Origin: Anseranas semipalmata
Lineage: Eukaryota > Chordata > Aves > Anseriformes > Anseranatidae
Assembly (NCBI GenBank): GCA_013399115.1
Contig: VXAA01003991.1
Coordinates: 427,522 to 491,521 of the forward strand
Reading direction: 5' to 3'
Length of the DNA stretch: 64,000 nt
The translations under genes and the position numbers were made by a program. The notes beneath the pieces are model-generated. The model had not been told where the DNA came from and did no database searches. It saw nothing but the letters and a program-made list of their open reading frames with translations. Positions 24,132 to 37,079 of the stretch are shown piece after piece (position 1 is the stretch's first letter; the number at the start of each line of letters is the position of its first letter).

Positions 24132-26755
24132 ACAAGAGGTCCCAACAGTGTTTAAAACTGGAGTGCATATCATTATAACATTGCTATCATTGTTTGTGAG
24201 GAGGCAACCATCAAATCTGCTGGTGCTAGAGAGAGGAAATGCATTTCCCCACAGTGAATCATGGACAGGTAAGTCATCTTACTCTCTGTAGCCTTTTTTC
24301 TTCTGCTCTCATAACATTTGCCTGGGGGTTGTTAGTAATGCTTTTGGCTGCAGTGCAGGACTCATGGTTACATGTCTGCAAACATATGTTTTCCCCCAAC
24401 GACTGTGTGCCTTTACTCCCTTCTGCTGACATCTCAAAGCTCAACTTTCAACAGAAAGTGGAGACTTCTACTACTTATTCTACCTATCGCTTCTATTGTG
24501 CTGTCTCCTTACTGGAAAGCATTAGAGATGTTAACGGAGGGAGATTCCAGGTTCTACCCTGAACAACCAGTTAAACTATAAAAGCAGAGGAGCCTACCCG
24601 GAACTGCTAAAAGATTTTTTTTTTTTTTTTTCTGTTCTGTGGTTCATCACGTTCTGATATTTATACCACTAGTGTAATCTTGTAAACAAAACTGTGCTTG
24701 TGCTGCTTTGTTTGTTTGTTTGTTTTTATGCTGTTTGAGATGACGTCACAGAGTTGACTTCTCTTGACAGCTTTGGTCTCCTGTTTCTATTTATATACAC
24801 TGAGATATAACAGTTTTTTTTTTTTTTTTTAAATTTGTAATAGTGCATTTGCAGCACATGCTATTGAAAAGGTAGCATTGCAGTGGTTTAGAAAGAGCAA
24901 AAGAGCAAAAACAACAGCCAAACTCTCCAAAGAGAAAAGATTAGCTAAAATTGCAAGAATTCCTCTCATTGCAGTATCTTGCCAACAAGTCACAGATGTA
25001 CAGCACATGAGCAACTGAAAAAGTGATTATGAGGGTTATAATGGCAGCCCTGAATCCATAATGCATAATGCATTCATCCCAAGGTGCATTTGTGCATCTG
25101 TTAAGGTATTTTACCAGTCCTGTAAGAGCTTTTAAAACCTTTTTCTGAATTGTTTAGCTCATTTGCAGTGTTTAATTGATATTTTATATTTTTGTCCGTA
25201 TTACTTTCTGACATTAAGCCATGACACAATGCATGAATATATTATAGTGACAGTTGTTCCAGCTTCCGTTTGTGATTCATCCTTTTGAGCCTTGTCATCA
25301 TTTCTGCATATTTCTTTGTGCCCTCTTCAGCTTTTGCATACTCCCTGCGACACTAAGCTGGCCATATTAAAATCATGGTGGTGTGTCTGAGTCTGGGCTT
25401 TTTCCCTTGAGGCTCGTGTAATCCAGAATGTGGGCTAAGGTCCTTTGCTGAGAAATAAAGTAATTTCTGTTCATTTCAGTTCTTTCTCTTGTCATACAAG
25501 CAGCATTCTGCTCCAATTTGTCTTTGATCTCTCTGACATTCAAGTAATACTCAGACAGTTCCTTACTGAGCTTATTTCTTCCCTTACCGATTTTATACAA
25601 AATAAAAACTGAGATTATTCTTGATTTACACCAGTAGGAGTGAGAGGAGATTCTGGCCCAGGGATCCTTTTCCACCCTCACCTATCTAGGTGCTGCTCCT
25701 GCTGATTTGACAGCTGAAGCTGGTCTTTTGCCATCTGAATTCTAATGTCTCTTCCAGTCCACCACATCTTCTTGATATGTTTACTGGGAACACCGAGTCC
25801 TCCCTACCTCCTTTGGTCTTGAGGGTTAAAATTTCTGTTGCTTTCAAAATTCACAATGATCCCAAATTGCTAAATGCTGTACAGCCATTTATACCAATGA
25901 CACACAAAAATAAAGTGGATGGGAAAAACTGAGTTATTAGAGTGACACTTGGCATTAGTATAAGATATTCTATATATGGTGGAAGTTAGTGGAGACTCTG
26001 TCAGCATGAGTAAGTCATTTGTAATTGGGGAGAAAAATAAAGCTGTATGATTCCCCATTTATCATCTTCCTGAGCTATTTGTTCCCACAGCAGTGTTATC
26101 ACTAGCACAAAGCCATTCAGACAGATTTTTAACCTGACCAGAATGCTGCCCTTGTTTCAGTCTACTGTAAGGTACAGCATTTTTTCCCAGCCAATGTAGA
26201 TTATATTCATTGTTTTGCACCTCTCAGCTTTATGAATTATTTCCTTTAAAAATAACTCAAGCAGATATGTCAGCTGAGATTTATTCTGTATGATATTATA
26301 ACAAATTGTTTTCCTAAGCTGATACTTTGCCAGATATTTCATGGCCACCAGGTCTGTTTGTCCGTGTTCACCCCAGGGTAAAATGGGCATCAATGAATTC
26401 GCTACTGATAAGCACATGGCTAAACTAGTATTTCTGAAAACAGTACAAGATTTTAAAGAAACGTTTTAAAAGGTGATGAGTGACTCAGGGAATAAAATTT
26501 GAGGATGCATAAAATGCTACTTAAAGGAGTCATGGTATAATGAATGACAAAAGAACAAGTGTGGATCTACTTGGTAGACTAAGGAATTTTAGCTTGTCCC
26601 TCATCAAAATTATCCGAGACTACGTTCCTGCATTAGATACCGAAGCACATGACCATAAAATCCCACTGCTGTTTCTGCATGTTAACATTACAGAGAACAC
26701 AGGTAGTCACTGCAATGTATATACCCAATAAGGGTCTCAGCAATTTGACATTGCT
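24132..26755. other. Non-coding stretch with a possible old amniote repeat remnant
   Basis: No gene seen. On the minus strand at about 25600-25665 the phrases CCAGAATCTCCTCTCACTCC and ACTGGTGTAAATCAAGAATA resemble a motif common in old amniote interspersed repeats. The match is short, and I cannot assign a family. Confidence 0.3.
24616..24632. repeat. Poly-T tract
   Basis: About 17 Ts. A GTTT tract follows at 24711-24727 and a further poly-T at 24813-24831. Confidence 0.75.
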
Positions 26756-27119
26756 GTAAAAGAGGTTCAGGGGGGATCTTATCAATGTATATAAATATCT
26801 GAAGGGAGGGTGTAAAAGGAACAGAGCCAGACTCTTTTAGGTGGTGCCCAGTGCCAGGAAAAGAGACAATGGACACAAACTGGAACACAAGAGGTTCTGT
26901 CAGAACATCAGGAAGCATTTCTTTACTGTCCGGGTGATGGAGCACTGGCACAGGTTGCCCAGAGAGGCTGTGGAATCTCCCTCCTTGGAGATCATCAAAA
27001 GCCATCTGGACTTGGTCCTGGGCAGCCTGCTGAAGGTGGCCCTGCTTGAGCAGGGGGGTTGGACCATATGACCTCCAGACGTCCTTTCCAACCTTAACCA
27101 TTCTGTGATTCTGTGAAAT
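26756..27119 (+). mobile_element. CR1 LINE 3' fragment
   Basis: A plus-strand fragment of about 360 bases from the C-terminal coding part through the 3' end. It contains the segment encoding FRQNIRKHFF-like and [20 protein letters not shown] residues, then GTTGGACCATATGACCTCC and TTTCCAACCTTAACC. It ends in ATTCTGTGATTCTGTGA. The tail variant and the flanking block differ from the copy ending at 19453, so this is a different CR1 subfamily. Confidence 0.93.
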
Positions 27120-27146
27120 TAACATTTTGGGAAATTTATTTTCTCG

Positions 27147-27179
27147 TGTTGGGTAGGAGCTGCAGCTCCTAACCCAGCA
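27147..27179. repeat. Near-perfect palindrome
   Basis: TAGGAGCTGCAGCTCCTA (27154-27171) is an exact 18-base palindrome. With one bulged base and one mismatch the symmetry extends to TGTTGGGT on the left and ACCCAGCA on the right. It lies 28 bases beyond the end of the CR1 fragment. Confidence 0.8.
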
Positions 27180-30100
27180 TGGAGAACTTATCCTTATATA
27201 AGGTTGTACAAATATGAGCAGTCCCCCACTTTACTGTTTCCATCAGTGAAAATCCTGCTGACCTTACCAAGAACAGGCCTGTACTTTTGCAAGAGCTGCT
27301 CTGAACTGTTTAACTGTAACTTGTCTTTCTTATTCATCTGTGTTGGAGGGCAAATAAGTACTTAGAGATCTAGATAAAGCACTGCACTTAATTACCAGCA
27401 TTGTAAAAATGATTGATTGGTTGATAAATAAATTAATTAATACCTAATAACCAGAGGCCTAGGGCAGAATCTGCAGTTCCTTTTGGTGTCCAGGAGCTCT
27501 GCATCTCAAAGTGAAGAACACCCACACAGCTGGCAGCATGGGTAGATGCAGCCCTGACTGTCCCTACAGAGAGTGCCTTCACATTTACTCTGTGATGAGG
27601 TAAGGTCTTTGCACTGGATGATGCGTGGTTCATGACTGCATCATGGTGCCATTACACACCTTCTGAGCAACCTGAGCAACCAGCCTGGTCTTTGCTACTC
27701 AGAACACAAGGGTAGATGGTGAAGAGAAAATTATGGGAATTAATAGAAAGACTCCCTTGGCCTTTCTCACTAAGTTTTTTCCTCACTGGAAACTCTTAGA
27801 TACCAGATGACTGTTAATATTACCCATCTGAGACAGCCTGAGACCTACCTGAGGCACAAATGTATTGTTTCTGTTGTGTAGAGTGGGGGTAGGCAGAAGG
27901 ACTAGGGGTCAAGTTCAGTCAAGTAATCTTTACACTTAGAAACCTGCATTTCCACACTAACCATTTACTAAGTGAAACACAGAAAAAAAGGACCAAATTG
28001 TTCCTTAAATATCTTTAAATATATAGTCATTAATATCTGTCCTAACTTTACTCTTAATCATAGCTTAAATGATACTCTCAGGTCCCATGATATAGTACAT
28101 ATTTTTAAAGAAGTTTTGCAGGTCTATTCTTTATTATATCATTATACAATATCCAGTAACCGTATTTGCTTGAAAATTAAACTACAGTGAATAACCTGAG
28201 TAACCTCTGTGTAAACCCTGATCCTTATTATCTTAAAATTTCTGTTGGTTCAGTATACTCCTCCTATCATCTCTGTGACTCCCAGCAGTTTCCTTTGAAA
28301 CATGTTCTGTTGCTTCTCTCTGTGCAGTCCTTGATTCCTACAGAAAATGCATCTGTCCTCTACCATTTGCACAAAGAGTGTGGAGTTGCTGTCAGTGTGC
28401 TGTCTGCACTGTCACGGAGAGACTAAGTGTGTTACCCAGGCCACTGGGTCAGAAGTGTCCTCCCAAGCCCCATGGCCTTTCTCAGCTTCACAGCTGGGAA
28501 GTGGTGAACATGGCAGAATGTTCTCTGAAGTGCTGGCAAAGCACCTCACTAATTTTACACCACCGGTATCTCTCCTGTAATGTTGGAAAATTGTTCTAGG
28601 GAAAACAATTGCTAGAAGAGCTTTTGCAATAAAAGACAGGCAGAATCTTATCAATCCATCAAGTCGGTTTGGAGGGATTATTGCTCAATAAGATAACTCT
28701 CTCTCTCTGTGAATGTGTCTGCTTGAATAGCTTTACTTCTACTTTCTGCTGTCCTTATACTATTTTGCTCCCCAACTGTTTGTTATGAGTCATCTTTACA
28801 GAACCTTTTCCCTCTTTTCTTCCTGGAATATTTAAGCTGATGTTCACTAGCCTACTATATGCCACCATTTATCCTAAGGAGTATCTTTCCTCTTATCTCT
28901 TGATTGAAAGAGCAAAGAATAGATGGAATAAAAAGTGTGGAGGCTCAGAGCAACAGGTGAAGTCAAATGCTATTTTTTTTAAAGCACAGGAAAAAAAGAA
29001 ATGCCGGGTTGTGGAATCGTGGAATCATAGATTAATATAACAAACCAAGGAAGAGACCTTGAAAGATCATCTGGTCCAACCTTCTGAGTAAGACTGTTAT
29101 TTTGATGGGTGCAGGTGGAGCACAAGACACTGATGCTAATAGGTGGAAACAAATCCTGTCTCACAAAGTTCATTTTGCTTTAAGGAGGAGCTGAGGAGCT
29201 GGCCCTCTTCTTTCTATGCAGCTTTTATAAGCCTGAAATTGGCACAGCCTCAATCTCCACTTCTAGTCCCAAAACAAGATTTTGAAAGCAACATAGCCTC
29301 TTGGTTTTTCATCGTCAAGGAGACTGGGCCATTTCAAGACCCATTCCATAATAAATTACTGCTAACTGCCAGCTGTTAACAAACTCAACATTGTCTCACT
29401 TCTGTATAAACAGCTGTGTTACAAGAATGAAAGAAAAAGGGAGAGAGGAAAGGGCTTGTTACAGCCCCATGGTGCCAGTGAACTTTGTGTGCTCTGATTT
29501 GTGAAGAATTCAATGACTGTTTTTTAATGGAACATGAAAGTATTGAAATAGGAAAGTGAGCAAGTATTAGATGACCCTCAGTATTATGATACGATTTCTT
29601 GCTGCATAACAAAGCTCAGACGCTGAACTGCTCAAAAAAGACTTCTTACATCCCTGAAATACATATAGACTGTGGCAGAGCACACTGTTCTTTAGAATAA
29701 TTCATTTGTCTTTTTAGTACTCAGAGTTTACAAGCTTGATAATGAAGCCTCTGGGAACAGTATCAATACAATCAATAGACACAATACCTCTACTGAAACT
29801 TCGCTGCAACAGTCCATTAACATACTAGGAAAGAAAAAAAAAAAAAAAAAAGGCTTCACTAACTCGCCTGTATACTTCAGTTACTCAGAATTGCTCAGCT
29901 CTAATGCAACACTTGGTTGCCAGGTCAGTCTGGGAATAGTCGTTATCACAAAATACATTTACATATGTGCATCAGTGAACAAATTTAATGATGCTGGATA
30001 GCACAGTAATAAGTTGCAAAAAATGTTTTGCTAGAGGCTACAATGAGGTGGGCTGGGGATACTGGATGGAAAAAAAAAAACACCAAGTATTGAAATTTGG

Positions 30101-31147
30101 CTAAAAAAAAGGGTTTGAAACACAAACCTCTTTTGTGCCACTAGAAATGTACTCTGCTGGCAAATCCAGACACAAAGCAAAGCATTTTGAGGCACCATCA
30201 AGGGTTTGTTAAAATATGACTGGACACTGAAGCAAAGCCAATTTACACAGTACCAGTTGGCAAGCACAAGGATGTTTATTCTGCTTGATAAGCATCTCCT
30301 TAGTAACTCTATGAGTCAATAAATTGGGTTGATGAGCAGCATGTGGGGGAAAAAAGTTGAGTGCAATAATAGTGCAACATGGGGAAAGTTAACCAAATGT
30401 TAGGGGTAGCAAATTGAAATAAAGACTGCAAGGTTGCTTTTGGCAGTACGATTCAGGGAAAACACAAGAAAGGTGAATAATAAGAAGTATGCAAGGGAAG
30501 ATAATGGGCCAAATTAGCCTGCAGTTCACATCCATGCTTATTTACCTCAGCTTGCTCAAGTTAGATTCTGAATCAATTTTCCCTGTTTGACAGACCTTTA
30601 TTTGAATTGCTGTTGAATGAGTGCCAATAATGGTGAGTGGTACATAGAAGAAAATGAGGTCTTTGTTCAGGTGGGGTACATCTGACCCGTATGCAAGCCA
30701 GCAATTGTAACTGTGGCTTAAAGGACTTCTTTATGTCCTAAGGCAGTTTGGTTCCACCACCCTAACAACTACTGTATTTAAAACCATTTGCCAATACCAC
30801 ACAAAGGACAGGTAAGAGAAAGATTAGGGAACTCTCCATCCCTGAGATGCAGAAGCATTGTAACCCCTGACACTATCAGGGAAAGACTTCATTGTTGATC
30901 ACAAATCTATAAACATCTCAGTTCTTGTTCTATATCTCCGCTTCCCCCAAAGATTCACTTCTAGGCTTGTTTCTCTGGGGAAATTTTAAATGAGGTAACA
31001 CTGACTGAAATGATTAGCAGTAGCAATAGCATAGAGAACAGAATTTTAAATTCCATCCATATATTTAATAATCTCCATTGGTGTCTAAGGGAGCCAAGGA
31101 TATTTAAAATCAAATGCATAAGACCTAATGCACAAGATGAATAGCCT
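27180..31147. other. Non-coding stretch
   Basis: No supported gene. It contains a CT tract (28697-28708), a short CR1 tail (29011-29085) and poly-A tracts (29835-29852 and about 30069-30080). The open frames at 28187-28654 overlap on both strands and look like chance. Confidence 0.4.
29011..29085 (-). mobile_element. CR1 LINE 3' tail fragment, diverged
   Basis: Minus-strand tail: GTGGAATCGTGGAATCATAG, then a diverged middle, then CCTTGAAAGATCATCTGGTC and CAACC. Only about 75 bases remain. Confidence 0.85.
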
Positions 31148-31365
31148 ATGAGGTCACAGAACACAGTTATGATTATCTAGTCTGACCTTTTGAGTAACTC
31201 AGATCCTGCAGTTTCACCTAATCACCTCTACACCAAACCCATAACTTTTGATTACACTATGACAGATATTTCAGAAACACATTCAGAAAAGATTTGAAGA
31301 ATTAAAGTGACAAAGAATCAATTGCATCTTAGTAAGCTGTTCCTGTGTCAATTATTAAGCTGATT
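31148..31365 (-). mobile_element. Old CR1-type LINE relic, 3' part
   Basis: The minus-strand pattern includes AGTTATGATTATCTAGTCTG, ACCAAACCCATAACTTTTG and AAGAATTAAAGTGACAAAGA, and continues to a segment ending near AGCTGTTCCTGTGTCAATTA. This matches, at roughly the level expected of a very old insertion, the 3' region of CR1 elements shared by turtles, crocodilians and birds. It lacks the ATTCTATGAT tail of the younger bird copies. The assignment is from memory of the family pattern. Confidence 0.6.
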
Positions 31366-31402
31366 TGCAAAAAAAATGTTGACAGAAGCATTCCCCCAAA
31401 GT

Positions 31403-31425
31403 GCACTTTGATGAAATCAAAGTGC
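31403..31425. repeat. Short perfect hairpin
   Basis: GCACTTTGAT, loop GAA, ATCAAAGTGC: a 10-base-pair stem with a 3-base loop. Confidence 0.75.
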
Positions 31426-31799
31426 TTCACAAAATGCTTCAGAGGTTTTGATTCAGGTAGACACCTTTCAATTCTTTATGTTTTGAAATGGCTTCACTAG
31501 AAATTCTGACTTTTTATGGTATTAACCAAAGCAAAATAAAAGCATTCTAACTTCCTGATTTTTTTTCTTTACTAAGAGATTTGAATTTTTGGACTTCATT
31601 GAGTCAAAATACATGTCTATATTGAGAAGGGATATTTGATACTCTACATTGTTGCCAGCCACTTATTAATTACCCTCCCAACTAAAATATCTTAAAATCT
31701 AGGCTAAACTTGAGCTGAATTGACTTCAGCTCTAGATAGAGGATCTTATTTTTTTTTATATATATTAGCACATCTGATAACCAGCTACCAGAATTTTCT

Positions 31800-31985
31800 T
31801 TATTTCTTCTTTGTGAACAAGTCAATTCTTTAACTTTCTCCTGGAAAACTGTATAGACTGAGATTCTCTAGACTCTCACCATAAGGTAGGTTTTTCTCCA
31901 CTTTTAATCCTTATAGTAGCTCTTTTTAAGCTCTTTCCAATTTTCAGCATCCCTTCTGAGTGTGTGACTGCATTATTTCAACAGT
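31800..31985 (-). mobile_element. Old CR1-type LINE relic, more 5' part
   Basis: The minus-strand pattern includes AACTGTATAGACTGAGATTC, CTCTCACCATAAGGTAGGTT, TTAATCCTTATAGTAGCTCT and CTCTTTCCAATTTTCAGCAT. This is the order expected a few hundred bases 5' of the piece at 31148-31365 in the same element. Both pieces have the same orientation and spacing slightly longer than expected, so they are probably one ancient insertion expanded or interrupted between 31366 and 31800. Confidence 0.6.
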
Positions 31986-34020
31986 CACTGAACTATTGGC
32001 ACCTTTCTACATTCGGTGTGTGGTTACTACCATTAACTTCTCAAAAGCCTCTTAGCTCTCTTCAGTAATGTATTAAGATTTATGTGATCAAACTTAGGGA
32101 GCATTGCATCTCATCCTAAGGACATCTAAAACACGTTGGATGAATCATGCCTTAAAAGTGCTGACTTCTTTTCATTAACTACCAGTGAAGTCTTGAAGAC
32201 AGTTCAAAAGTGAACATCAGCACTGTAGATATTAAAAGGTGGGCGGGATTAATTCCTCTGCAGGAAACCAATGTTCTGAATCAGTTATTGGCTCAGAGAC
32301 AAACAGTTTCTAAATCTTTTTTATATTATACTCATAACTGTTTTCCTGCCTTTGTATAAATGGAAAACACATTCCAAGGTGAAAATGATGACTCATCCAC
32401 CTGTGAGAGTTTCTATCATTGATTTAAAATACTTTATTTCTATGTCCAGCACTGACTGTTGATTAAGTCATTGGGGCTAATCAGAGGTTTAATGGTGAAA
32501 TTAGCATGGGAATTATGATTTAAATTCAATGCTCATCATAAAAGAAAAAGTGATGTCAGGTGGATAAGTTTATGTATCATTGAGAATTGTAGACACCTGT
32601 AAGTTGCACCTGAACAGTGAGTGGGGACAAGAATTTGTCTTACTCTTGCTGCTGCTGCTTTCCACTATCACAGTATTTCTCTTCCTACATGTGGACACAG
32701 CATTTGTGTTTCAGAGAAAAGATAGGCTCATTTCCCTAACTCATAGGACTTAAGAGACTTCTTCCCAGGGAAGGACTCTCTTTCCATATCCACTCCAGTT
32801 TTGGCCTCTAAAGAGGTGATCAGTGAGCATCCAGGCTGGATGGTGAGGCTGGAAATTTGTGATTTGTTGTCAATTACATCATTGTTTTCTGGAAGTCTCC
32901 GACAAAAACACTTCATCTCCCATGTATCTTCTCACCTTTTGTGTCATTATACAGTCTGGAAACTGGGTCTGATTGTTACTATACAGTTCCTAAAGCAGTA
33001 GGACATTGAGCTAGGGCATCTAAATTTACTGAAATAAATAAATGGTAAATACTGTTAACTGTTGACTGAAAACTCACTTGACAGTCATTATGCTATAATT
33101 GTCAATAGAGGAAGAGTTGAGATCCTGGATTGAATAACTTCTGTGAAAAGAATTGGGACTTCTCCGTTCACAGAGGGATTAGAGGACCAAATGTTTGGGC
33201 AGGATTTGAGCTGACACCAAATGGGTAAAAAGCTGTACAACTCACAGTCATTTGTGCTATGCAGTCATCCTGTCTCCATCACAATTAAAGCCTATTTGTC
33301 TTTCATATCACAAGAGAATTACTACTTTCTTCCACACAAAAAGGGTTGATATTGTGCAGTAATAATAAGAAGACCTTAAAAATATCTATAATCTTTTAAT
33401 CATTCCAAGTATGGAGGATAATTTATATCCTTCTATTTCACTTATTTAAAAATAACTTATTTTCAGGGATTTTTATTATATTAAACATAAGTATGGAATG
33501 AATTCATCATATCATTTGCTTTCATCTATTATGCTCTTCAACAGCTATTTCACCCCAAGGCATGGATTAAATGGTATCACATGATGATATTTCTTCCTTC
33601 TGTGTTTATATCATTTCTTACAGTATTTTATAAGTCTATCATTCTTTTTAGACCCTTTACTGTTCTAATTTAGATGGAGAAATTAATGTTTTCCAATTTC
33701 TTGTGATAATATATCTTGGTAAAAGAAGTAAAAAAAATCTATTTTTTTCCTCTTTAGTCAAAGAATGACTTTTATCCAAATTGCACTGTGTTAAAATAAA
33801 TTTTTAACTGAAAGTCCAGAACTTGAAACATTATAGTAGATATTTCATGGAAAACACTGTAAGAAATGGGCATTAAAAGCAGGATTTTGAGATACCCTTT
33901 GAAGTACTCTATAGTATTTAAGATTATAATGATACCCAAATCTAGAAGGTGTAAAAAAGGACTTCTAGAACTCCCATACATTGCTGGAGATGGACCTAGG
34001 TGTGATGTCTTAGGGGATCT

Positions 34021-34052
34021 TGAATGGCACTAATATTGAATGGCACTAATAT
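34021..34052. repeat. Perfect tandem duplication, 16-base unit
   Basis: TGAATGGCACTAATAT occurs twice head-to-tail without change. Confidence 0.9.
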
Positions 34053-35068
34053 TTACATAAGTGCTGGACCTCTGCTTTTGGACAAGCTGAGTTGCTCTCT
34101 ATGGTCCATTGACTGTGTTAACTGAAACTTCATTAACTTTGACAAGACACTAAACACTTAATAGGTGAGGTGACATCTACATTTAAATGACAAATCTATT
34201 CTTAGTCAAGAGCAGTTGTCTGGGCTTTCGCAGTTGCCAATAAAGTAGCATCTCCACAGATAATTCACCCAGTCTAGATCCCAAGATTCCCCTCCTACAG
34301 ATGCCTCATTTACTTATACTGACTGGTTTATGTGCTGTGGAAGTAAGGTGTAGCCATGTTAGCAGAAGAACAAACTTTGACAACAAATACTGTATCTAAC
34401 CTAGGTGGTATGCAACATAGATGTGCACTAAGATTCCCTCTATGGCTGTAATTCCACCCTTCTGTGATTTTGAATTATGACACAGTGCTTAATTAAGCAA
34501 GAGGGTTTAAAAAGATCCCGGTCTCTTTTGGTGCATTAAAAGGGACAAACACAAGCAGAACCGGGTTATTCGGGGCAATGTTTGCATGTCTTAGCTGAAA
34601 GACCATAGTTTCTCTTTAGGCATTTCCCTGCTCTTATTTTTCACATTGCCTCTACTTATAAATAAAACAAGATTTGTGAATAAACACTCCTGAATGTCCC
34701 AATTTATTGCTCTTGAAAAGGATTTTTTAAAAATATTTTGAAATTTACCCCTTTAAAAAATAGTAAAAACATAAATGTTACTTGTTATCGGTAATCACAA
34801 AGACTGATTCTTTTAGATCTATAGCACAGACCTTTACTGCTTGAGTTAGCAGGGACTGGAATTTATAGTTTAACTTTCCTTTTGTGGGACAACTCTTAGC
34901 AAGAGAGGATATCCAGTGCAGGACATCACAGTAACAAATAACTGAAAGAAAGAGAAATTGCTGGTAAACAGCTCTGTCCTTGATTTTGTGAAATGGAGTA
35001 AGCTTGTTTTAGTTAGTACATAAGCACTATGGAAGGCTAGAGCACGTGCAGTGTTGTTCAGCAAGAAG

Positions 35069-35070
35069 NN
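35069..35070. other. Two unresolved bases (N)
   Basis: NN just before a long poly-A tract, probably a consensus failure next to a homopolymer. Confidence 0.95.
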
Positions 35071-35098
35071 TGCAGTGTTTTTAAGAAAAAGGTATTTT

Positions 35099-35122
35099 AA
35101 AAAAAAAAAAAAAAAAAAAAAA

Positions 35123-35153
<31 letters not shown>
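35099..35153. repeat. Long poly-A tract
   Basis: About 55 bases of A with a single C. The length is likely uncertain in the assembly. No recognisable retrocopy adjoins it. Confidence 0.9.
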
Positions 35154-35155
<2 letters not shown>

Positions 35156-36857
35156 TTAAAGCATGCAGATGATATCCTTTCCAGAGTGACTATGAGCAAA
35201 GTATGATATTACTCTCTAATTCATCCTTGGAAATGACTGAACCCGAATTATTTAAACATTTCAGATATAAGTTCACCTGTGGATGAAAATTTTGGAAAAT
35301 GCCTAATTTTGGTATAAATTATTAAGAAAATAATAAAAAAATGTATTAATGGTTTCTGTTAAGAAGCTTTAGGAGCTGATGTCTGTGCTATTCACAGCAG
35401 TTTCAGTCTTGCTGTACTCATGTGGGTTGCCTACCATCCCAGTGTCATTTTTCTGAAGGCAACAGGGTAGGTGACTTAAACATTTTTTGAACTTGATCTA
35501 GGTTTTGTCACTCCTGAATCAAAGAAGCCCAAAGCTTGAATTGAATCACACTGAAATGAACCAAACATACAATATATCAACTCTGGAAATATACCTGTAA
35601 CCTTTTAACATCTGCTGGGTATGAGTAACAGAATTCATACCTGGTACAAGATCTGGTAAGAAATGGTAGTATCACATTCTGAATGAATGCTATGCAGTCT
35701 CATTGCACAGGGAATCTTGGAGTACTAACTTCTCTACAGTCACTATATCCTAATTTAATATTACAAGAGAATGTGTATCCAAAGCACTTCTGCATGCTGG
35801 AATTTTACACTTTGTAAGTGTTGCTGTTCTTTTATCAAAATTATTGCACCAGTGTTAGATGCTTAGGATTGGTCCTCCAGGACATCAACTCATGCAAATT
35901 CTTGAAGTTAATGAAAGCTGCAATATAGTTTTCAAAAAAAAGAGGGTTTCATTTCTCCATATTGCTTTTTGAGGCATTTGATGAGCCATTTTGCTGATGT
36001 CACACTTCTGTCTAAATTACAGTTTCAAATCAATAAAATGTCATCATTTGATCTTGGTAAGAGGCATCCATTTGCTATGAGAATGGAGAATTAGGGAATA
36101 GCACAGGGGAAGGGGAGGAAAGAAGCACACCAGCTCACGTAATCATTTAGCACCTGCAATACATAGTTTAAAACAATCACAATTCAAAGTTTTTCATCCT
36201 TGCTTCTCTGAATCCTCCTCCTCTTCTCCCAGCTGCCTGCTTAAGCCATCTATTATCTGTCATAAAAGCTCTTTTAAAAAGCTCTTCCTAAATGGGGAGA
36301 TGATGCATAACAATCTAGATTTAATATTCTTAGTGAACTAAATGTTATTTGGCTATTGGCATGAGACTGCAGAGACTCCTCATAAAGGTCACACTGGAGC
36401 TGGACAATCTACTCTGTAAAGAGGACTGATGAAATAAGAATACTAAGGAATAATACCTTCTAGTTTTTTGCAAGCACAAATGATTGCATATGCTAAAGAG
36501 CAAATCTACAATTAAAAGTAACTTTGAGACATAAGTAAACCTTGCACTTATGTTAGTCATAAAATTCATAAATAAAAAGCTCTAAAATTAGTTTTAAAAT
36601 TAAGGAGCTGCCTTGTAATAACTTTTTATTGCTCTAGAGTTATAATAGCATTCTATCAAGCTATATCATTGATGGCTTACAATGGACTCCTGAACCACAG
36701 TCTACTATGAGTGAATATTGTTATTTCTCACAGATTATGGTGTTTAATAAGAATTGATTTTCCTGGCTCCTCCTTATGACTTTTATCAGTTCTGGAAAGC
36801 TCTTGCTACCTATACACAGAAATTCTCTCTAAAAGAGCTTTCTAGAACTTAATAAAG

Positions 36858-36909
36858 TTTTTTTGTTTTGGTTTGGTTTTGTTTGTTTGTTTGTTTGTTT
36901 GTTTGTTTT
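36858..36909. repeat. (GTTT)n microsatellite
   Basis: An imperfect GTTTTG/GGTTT start followed by seven or so clean GTTT units. Confidence 0.85.
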
Positions 36910-37078
36910 AACCTGATGTAGAAATCTTTTACAAGCTAAAAATGTATTTTAAATTAAAAAAAAAAAGAATTCTCAGAAAATATTTCTGTTTTATTTTGAA
37001 TAAGTCTTTAAAAATTATTGTCTGTGGGAGCCCGATGATTCTGTCCTATTAAACTGGGGAGCAGAATGTGGCCCTCGT

Positions 37079-37079
37079 N
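37079..37079. other. Single unresolved base (N)
   Basis: One N within CTCGTNAAGG. Confidence 0.95.

Noticed and set aside
36026..36059. 34-base plus-strand segment between an acceptor (TCTAAATTACAG) and GATCTTG|GTAAGAG.
   Set aside because: Too short and compositionally ordinary; splice-like pairs this close are expected by chance.
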